Part shown: in pieces, positions 57,622 through 64,000 of the stretch
Position numbering within the stretch: the stretch's first letter is position 1
Layout: each line of letters begins with the position of its first letter
Source: Chlamydomonas reinhardtii
Taxonomy: Eukaryota; Chlorophyta; Chlorophyceae; Chlamydomonadales; Chlamydomonadaceae
Assembly: GCF_000002595.2 (NCBI RefSeq)
Contig: NC_057010.1
Coordinates: 1,506,190-1,570,189, forward strand
DNA length: 64,000 bases
Reading direction: 5' to 3'
Program-made: the position numbers and the translations under genes
Notes under the pieces: model-generated
The model's input: only the letters and a program-made list of their open reading frames with translations
What the model was told of the DNA's origin: nothing
The model's database searches: none

Positions 57622-60262
57622 ATGCGCGCTGCACGGAGGCATTTTGCGTTACTGGCACAGATCGTAGTCGCATCTGCCTGTGCTCTATCATTAGCACGCG
57701 CAAGCGCGACTCATGGCGACAGTCCGGGCCAAGTCTCAGGTGTGAATCGGCGAAGAAGCAGACTCGCGGCAGGGTACCGCTTTCTAGTTTGTCGCTATAC
57801 TCAGCACTGGAACCTGCACTGACACTGCCTCTACTCAATACAACGCAGGCTCGCTGCTGGTTTTGATGTCCTCAAGCGCCGAGGAGGGCTCCGATGTAAC
57901 CGATCGATACTTGCAGACCGACGATGGCGCGTTCTACCGCGTAGACTTCTGCGCCGGCTTGGAGCTCTCTGAAATCCCGTCGGGTGCGCGTGCCACGGTG
58001 TTTTACACCAGTCTCGCCAACGGAGTGCTGAGCTCGTGTCAGGCACCACGGATGGAGGGCGCGGGGGGGCGGCGGTCGATGTTCGGCGAGGACATCACCA
58101 CCCCCACGGAGCCCAAGTTTCTGGTTTACCTGGTGACACTATGCAACGTGCCAGTGCCGGCAGCCGCCACCCCACAGGTACGAACGTACGCTGCCCGGCC
58201 GCGCAAGCGCGTTCATAATCGCCTGCCGCCGGGTTAGAAGTTGAAGGGCCCGCCGTCCTGCGCGGCCGCGCCCCCCAAACCGTGCCCCAAACCGCCCATT
58301 CCCGCCTCCCCGTGCCCCGCGTCCTCCCGACACCCTTAACCACCTTTCTGAACTCCACCTCAACTGCCACCTCCGAATCACAGGCGGTGCTTGACATGTT
58401 CAATGGCGGCGGCAGCTACACTGGCGCGTCGCTTTCCGGCTACTATGACACCTGCAGCCGCAGACAAGTGCGCGTGCTGCCCTCCAACGTCAAGGTGGTG
58501 GGGCCCATCCGCATTCCCTGCTCCGGCGTGCTGGACAACCCGATTCGCTTCGCATCGGGTAACGCTTTTGACACGGGCAGCTGCGGCAACGACAACCAGC
58601 TCAAATGGCAGTTCTACCTGGACCAGCTGATGTCGGCGGCGCCGTACAACATCAACCCGCTGGAGTACCACCACAAGATCATGGTGCTGCCGACCGGCTT
58701 CAGCAACTACCTGAAGAGTGAGTGGTAGGCCGCGCCGCAGACCCCTTGCCGAGTGTTTCAAGCGGTAGCACGTTGTCACGAGAGTTACGCGGGCTGGACT
58801 GGTACGGCGCCTTTTGCCTTCGCCGTGTCCGCACCAGCTTTCAGTGTCCTCATCCGCTCCCACGCACCTGTCCTACATCGCGCCTTCACCCCACCCATCC
58901 TTCTCCGCAGACTGCAACAACATCGTGGTCGGCACCGCCACCGTGGGCCCCTGGTTCCGCGGCTCGCCCACCTCGGGCTCCAACACCTGGGGCACGGGCC
59001 TTGTGTGGCTGGACGGCGGGGCCTTCGACATCGGCGCGCTGTTCCACGAGGTCGGCCACACGCTGGGCCTGGCGCACGCCAACGTGCCCGGCGGCTGCGG
59101 CGGCTTCGACCAGTGCGACAGCTCCTGCCCCATGGGCTCCGCCTCCAAGCAGTGCCTCAACGCGCCGCACGCCTGGCAGCTGGGCTGGCTACAGCCCGCG
59201 CGTAGCTTGGCGGATGCCGACGTGTTCGCCCGGCCGACCCAGGTCGCGCTGCCGCTGCAGCAGGCGTCGAACAACAGCTACGCCATGGTGTCGCTGACAT
59301 CCACCGGCTCCACGCCTAACAACCAGCTCTTCGTGGCTGCGCGCACCAACTCTGCGCCCTACGACGTCATGTTTGACTCCAAGCTGGACGGCAAGACCAT
59401 GGTGCTGGTGCACAGCTACAACGGCACCGCGGTGTCATCCTACCAGCGTACCTTCGCGCTGGCCACGCTGGATGTGGGCCAGCGCTACGTGCACCCTGAC
59501 AGCAATGTGGTGGTCAGCTACACGTCCGGGGGCAGCGACGGCGGTGCGGTCGTAACGCTGTGTCGCCGCAGCGGCGCTACGGAGGCGGTGTGCGGCGACG
59601 GTCTGGATGACGACTGTGACGGCCTGCCTGATGAGTCGGACCCGGATTGCCAGGGCCGCATGAACGGCAACTCGCGCTCGCCGCCACCGCCGCGCGTGCT
59701 TGGCGGCGGTCTGAACGTTCAAAACGGCGCCGTGCGGCCGCCTGTGCCGCGTGCGTCCCCGCGGCCGCCGCCGGGGCCACCGCCGGGGCCACCGCGGCCG
59801 CGGCCATCACCGCCTCCTTCGCCGCGCCGCCCGTCGCCCCCGCCCGCCCCATTGCCGCCCTCACCGGCGCCGCCGGCTCTGTCCAACACGAATGACGACT
59901 TCTGGTGGATGGGCGGTGTTGGCAGCAACGACCCCAAGACCAGCTCGCCGTCATCCAATAAGGCGCCGCCGAAGGGTGTGGCACTTGACACGGCCCCTCC
60001 CCCTCCGCCGCCACCACCCCCACCGCCGCCGCCGGATGCACCGCCACCGCGGAAGCCAGGCAAGCGGCGGCAGGTGCTGCTACCCAACGCGCCCGACAGC
60101 CCCCTCAGTCCCCCGAACCTACCCCCTGACGCCCCGTCCAACCCGCCGCCGCCTGCCAAACGTGTGGCGCGGCCGCCTCCATTCCCTGACATTGTGCGCG
60201 GTTCGGGCGGAACGTGGGATGACTGGACCAGCTCAGGCCGCCGGCTACTGCGCCGGCGGTGA
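57622..60262 (+). CDS. Secreted M11 (gametolysin-type) zinc metalloprotease with proline-rich tail
   Basis: Four exons: 57622-57739, 57849-58177, 58384-58717, 58911-60262; 710 residues. Signal peptide near residues 8-30 (ALLAQIVVASACALSLA). The catalytic domain lies mainly in exon 4: the zinc site HEVGHTLGLAH is at residues 306-316 (three His ligands, catalytic Glu) with a Met-turn in CDSSCPMGSASKQC. In volvocine algae this family (gametolysin and VMPs) cleaves wall or matrix glycoproteins, so an extracellular role is likely. A short motif VCGDGLDDDCDGLPDESDPD follows the protease domain and resembles MopE-type metal-binding repeats. The last quarter is Pro-rich (runs of 9-11 Pro), like wall-associated hydroxyproline-rich proteins. 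No anchor signal at the end (RRLLRRR). Confidence 0.92.
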
Positions 60263-63200
60263 GGCACGGTTGAGCCATCGTCACGGCGCATGGCGTCCGG
60301 CCGCTGCTTGCCAGGAGTTTTACAGCCACGCTGCTGCATTGTTTCTGATGCTTTACTACACCACCCTTTGGTGACACTCGAGAGCAGAGCAGCCACAAGT
60401 CGGATAGCTTGCCTGCGTGGCGGCCCACCCGCTGCGTAAGGCATGGCGGCAGTCAGCCACTCACATTGCACTGCATTATAATTGTTTTTTTGGCGCCGCA
60501 TGCGCGCATATGGCCAACAGCCTACCCTGTGGCGTTCTCGTTCTGGCCGTGATGGTCAGTTGAGGATGACCATTGAAGACACCCAGTTCGTTCCTGCGCG
60601 CACGTTGATTGTTTGGGCCCCAAAGCGCGCGCACACCGCGCTGGTGGTCACGTGGTGACAACGTCTGTGGTTCGTTGTAGACAGGCAAGGAAATGGTGGT
60701 TGATGCGGATTGTCTCTGTTGTGTCTCATGAAGAGGCCTTGCCGGACAGTGAAGAGAGGTACCATGGAACCTTTTGCTCCACCGGACTGAAATGCTGGGG
60801 AGTCGTGTGATGTGAGAAGAGTGAAGCATTGTACGTATTACCCTCAATGAGGGTATAGTAGCCAATAGACAAACTTTCGCGTTAGGTAGTGATGGGACAC
60901 TCGCGGCGGCCGCGCAGGTTGCTAGCGCCAGACCAGGCATTAGACAGATTATGAGTGACTGTGAGTTTTTACTGTGAGTGTTCCTTGGATGCGCGAGCTT
61001 CGAGCGCGCTCGATTGCTGTTGTATGGCGCACCGAGAGCCGCGAGGCTCCACACGGTAGGGCGTTGGCTCCAGAGCCCTCAGTTGATGGGCCGTTGGGTG
61101 ATTTTCGTGCTTTGTGTGGGTGCGTTTGCCGCTGGAGGGACATCCATGCCGCAGGGTTGGAAAGCGTGGCAGGCACGAGGCGTGTGCGGCAAACAGGACT
61201 GGAACGGGACGACGACGTGCGCACGGAGTGGGAACGGGCAGTTCCGAGTGCATCATTTTGAGTGAGGTGCATGCAAACGCGCGAGTATGGTTATTCACAG
61301 TGAACAGTGGGATTACTGACCTACCATCAATGCGATATGACATCATCGTGTGCACCACAGAGGGCAAGTGTGCCTGTCGTTGCGGAGTGTCGTGCTCCTC
61401 ATGGCATGCACTGTGACTTTTGCAGGCACAGAAGCCACCCCGCGCCCCCGCTTCAGATAATTTATAGTTGACGGCATTTCCTTACCTATGCTTTGCATGC
61501 GGTTGATTACGCGCATGGGGATTCCAAGATGCCCGAGCTGTGCCGCAGCAGGGTGCCCGAGTCAAGTCTCAAGGCAACCCTAGTCGCCTTGCAACGCTTG
61601 CGTGTGCATCGGAACCTGAACGGCAATGGATGATGGCTCCTATTGCTTAGGAGTGGTACGCTTAAGACCTTTGAGTAGCCACAGTTGACTTGACGGGCCC
61701 CGAGTCAAGTGTCAGCGCAAGTGGCGTGTGTGCGTGTTTGTGCATACAAGGCCCTGGAAATGACATGTTGCAAGGAAGATGCAGTGGATGGACACGGCTG
61801 CGGCTTCTTGGTTGGACTGCATATCAAGGATTTGAGCATCCTGAATTGCCTGAGACGTCCTACGACGGCCGCTCGGATTGTTTACGGGTGCTTACGTTGT
61901 AGGCTGCATGAGGGAGGCAACCATATTCATGGGACTTTAGGCTGCCTGGCTGTCGTTGCGAGAAGGCGCCGACACGAGCTATGCACTGGCCAAGGGGGCC
62001 AGGATGCCATGGAACGAGATCCGAGGGCGTTGCTAACCGCATGCATGAATGCATGTCGGGCATATACGTTGCCGGTGTAACGGGTGTACCCCCAACGCTT
62101 TTACACCATCGGCGTGCATCCCTGTCGGCGTGCAGACATTGCATTGACCAGGGGTGGTGGCACAAGTTAAAACATTGGGAACAGGATACAAGCAGGGGAA
62201 TCAGGGGACAGGAAGTAAGAACATCAGGCGTTGCAAGGCGGGTGGTTGACCATGGGGGTGGTAGACAGCACCGAATCTCACACACGCTCACACCATGCCC
62301 AACATTGTAGAGCTTGAGGGGAGCATAACGTACACACTTTTAGTTATGTCAGGGGTGATCTGGTGCGGAAGTTCTGGACCAGTGGGCTGCCAAAGGTGGG
62401 GGGGGCTGCCATGGGGGTCTGCCGTCGTCCCAGGGAGTCCACCATGGTCCATGGCGCCAGGTTGCGGGAGCCTATCCTTGCGGATTTTGGGAAGCGCCAC
62501 ACAAGCAGAGCTAGGGGCCAAACGCCCAAACGCAGCACCACAAGGCTCAACTGTACACGTTACGCCGTATTGCCGTAATAAGCATAAACAAAGCGGGGGA
62601 GGGCCAATCAGCCCAATCTGCGCGTCCTGGCGTGGACATATCAGCACGTGTCCCCACGATCGACATTTACACACTAGAACTGTGGGGCTCTCAAGCGCTG
62701 CTGCGCATAGTTTCATGTTGACTGCCGATGCACGTTTTCCACACATAACATGGCAGAGAATTCGACGGGGGGTGAGCTGGGTCGAGGGGATTTCCGTGGA
62801 TGGAATCCCTCGTGTGACCAAGTCTCACAACAGGACCGCCGATGGCACAGCGTGATAGCGATCGTCAAGAGGAGTAGATTGGCGCCACTTTGGTATCAAA
62901 TGGAGGGGATTCAGCACCTAAACAACAACGTTTAGTCCGGTGGGGGTCCGGACGGTCGGTCGTCCCCTCTTGGGGGCAATATGGTCTGGCACTTTGTTTC
63001 CTATACGGTATCGATGGTACCCTCGCCCCCTCTGCAGTGACATCCAAGTTCTCCTCCTCTCCCGAAAGACTCGCGCATGAAATGCGTATCAATGTCTCCT
63101 CGTACAGCATGCAGAAGTCAGGTCAGCGGCAGCAATTGAAGAACGATCATGCATGTTATGCAGTGGAGGAACTTCCGGATGCCATATCATCATGGCCGGG

Positions 63201-63444
63201 GTACGGCGGCTCTGCCACACAGGGTCCACCAATGCCATTCGCCAAGGTGATACCACAAAACTTCACCCGCTGGCGCACGAGACGCAACGAACCAAGCACA
63301 CGTCCACAAAGCGGCCACTCCGCCGGTGTCTCCCCGCCTCAAGTTGCGGGGGCCTCGTGGGTTCCCGTGCCAACCCAGCTTCACAACAGCGCCATTACTG
63401 CGCTCATGTTCGAATCTTTGGGACTTCGGCCCACGCCTCTTCAC
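60263..63444. other. Convergent intergenic region
   Basis: About 3.2 kb between two genes facing each other. No exon is supported on either strand; several 90-190 codon open frames exist but show no family resemblance. No plus-strand TGTAA was found close to the protease stop. A minus-strand TGTAA at 62667-62671 may end the D-lactate dehydrogenase-like transcript. Confidence 0.5.
62667..62671 (-). terminator. Candidate polyadenylation signal (TGTAA) for the D-lactate dehydrogenase-like gene
   Basis: Plus strand TTACA, that is TGTAA on the minus strand, roughly 775 bases past the stop at 63445; the nearest such motif I noticed. Confidence 0.35.
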
Positions 63445-64000
63445 TTAGGTCTTGCCGGCGGGGGCCGGCTGCGCCTTAACCTCGTTGCCCAGCGGCCGAT
63501 CCAAAACGTAGTCGGCGATGTTCTGAATGGTGGTGGTGCAGATGTTGTTCAGCGCCTCCTCCGTCAGAAAGGCCGTGTGCGGCGTCACCAGCACCTGCGG
63601 GAGTTCGGGGGCGCAACAGTGCGTGAGCACGTCAGACATGGGATGGTCGGCACGACGAACCTGCTGACTGCGTTGGGGCACAAGAGGGGCAATCGCGTGC
63701 ACACACAGCGCCACCTGACCAGCCGCAGCTCCTGGGTTACAGCACACACATTGCGCACTGCTGTTCCCCAGGCTACCTAGCTCAACCCCCGCCAGCAGTC
63801 GCCACATCACAACATTGCGCACTCAGCATGCAGCGCCCGGCACCAGGTCACAGCCCGCACCACGCAGCCCACGCCACGCCACATGGCGTGTGATACACGC
63901 ACCTGAGGGTAGCTGAGCAGCGTGCGGAATTGGCGGTCCCACTTCTGCATGCGCACGGAGGGGTCGAACTTTGTGTGGTCCACAAAGAACAGCCCGCCCT
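63445..64000 (-). CDS. D-lactate dehydrogenase-like 2-hydroxyacid dehydrogenase, C-terminal part
   Basis: Only the last two exons are in the window: >64000-63903 and 63594-63445, joined in phase 0. They read GGLFFVDHTKFDPSVRM, then QFRTLLSYPQ joined to VLVTPHTAFLTEEALNNI, and end in PAPAGKT. The V-x-V/I-T-P/G-H-x-A-F-x-T-x-E-A-L block, with its catalytic histidine, is the C-terminal signature of NAD-dependent D-lactate dehydrogenases of the D-isomer-specific 2-hydroxyacid dehydrogenase family, which reduce pyruvate to D-lactate in fermentation. The last 15 or so residues extend beyond the usual end. Start, transit peptide and Rossmann fold are outside the window. Confidence 0.85.

Noticed and set aside
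62890-63780. 296-codon plus-strand open frame
   Set aside because: Its right end is antisense to the D-lactate dehydrogenase-like last exon; the rest has no family resemblance.

Overview
This window is nuclear DNA from a green alga of the Chlamydomonadales (volvocine type). The evidence is GC-rich coding sequence, many short introns with GT/AG borders, TGTAA polyadenylation signals, GT/CA microsatellites in introns, a fused betaine-lipid synthase (BTA1), a gametolysin-type M11 protease with a proline-rich tail, and an algal ankyrin/F-box-like protein. The species cannot be fixed from the sequence alone. I built the gene models by hand: every listed exon keeps reading frame across the junctions given, except where a 5' or 3' end is marked uncertain.

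Left part (1-17635): NUP160 (minus, running off the left edge) and CUL3 (plus) stand head to head over a 573-base shared promoter. NUP160 belongs to the nuclear-pore Nup107-160 scaffold. CUL3 is the scaffold of BTB-type ubiquitin ligases, complete with its neddylation lysine. From 17636 to 19943 there is only CUL3 3' sequence and microsatellites.

Middle part (19944-35782): a large ankyrin/F-box-like gene (minus) and a DUF1399 (GRDP-like) gene (plus) form a second head-to-head pair. A quiet 1.5-kb gap follows, then BTA1 (plus, 12 exons), the enzyme for the phosphorus-free membrane lipid DGTS. The 3.8 kb after BTA1 holds no gene I can support, apart from a probable 1.35-kb BTA1 3' UTR.

Accessory part (39620-47834): four tandem, same-strand genes encode small secreted proteins of 109-139 residues with one strict six-cysteine spacing. 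I do not recognise the family. Three share an exon plan (signal peptide / short linker / exactly 54 bases / 120-123 bases). The second carries a 590-base element with terminal inverted repeats in an intron. This cluster is the most likely place for undescribed biology.

Right part (48642-64000): an unrecognised disordered protein (minus), VPS24/CHMP3 of ESCRT-III (minus) head to head with an Arg-Asp-repeat nuclear-type protein (plus), an M11 metalloprotease with a MopE-like Cys/Asp motif and a proline-rich C terminus (plus), and the last two exons of a D-lactate dehydrogenase-like gene (minus) running off the right edge. Apart from the four-gene cluster the neighbours look functionally unrelated. 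No tRNA, rRNA, CRISPR array or viral element was found.
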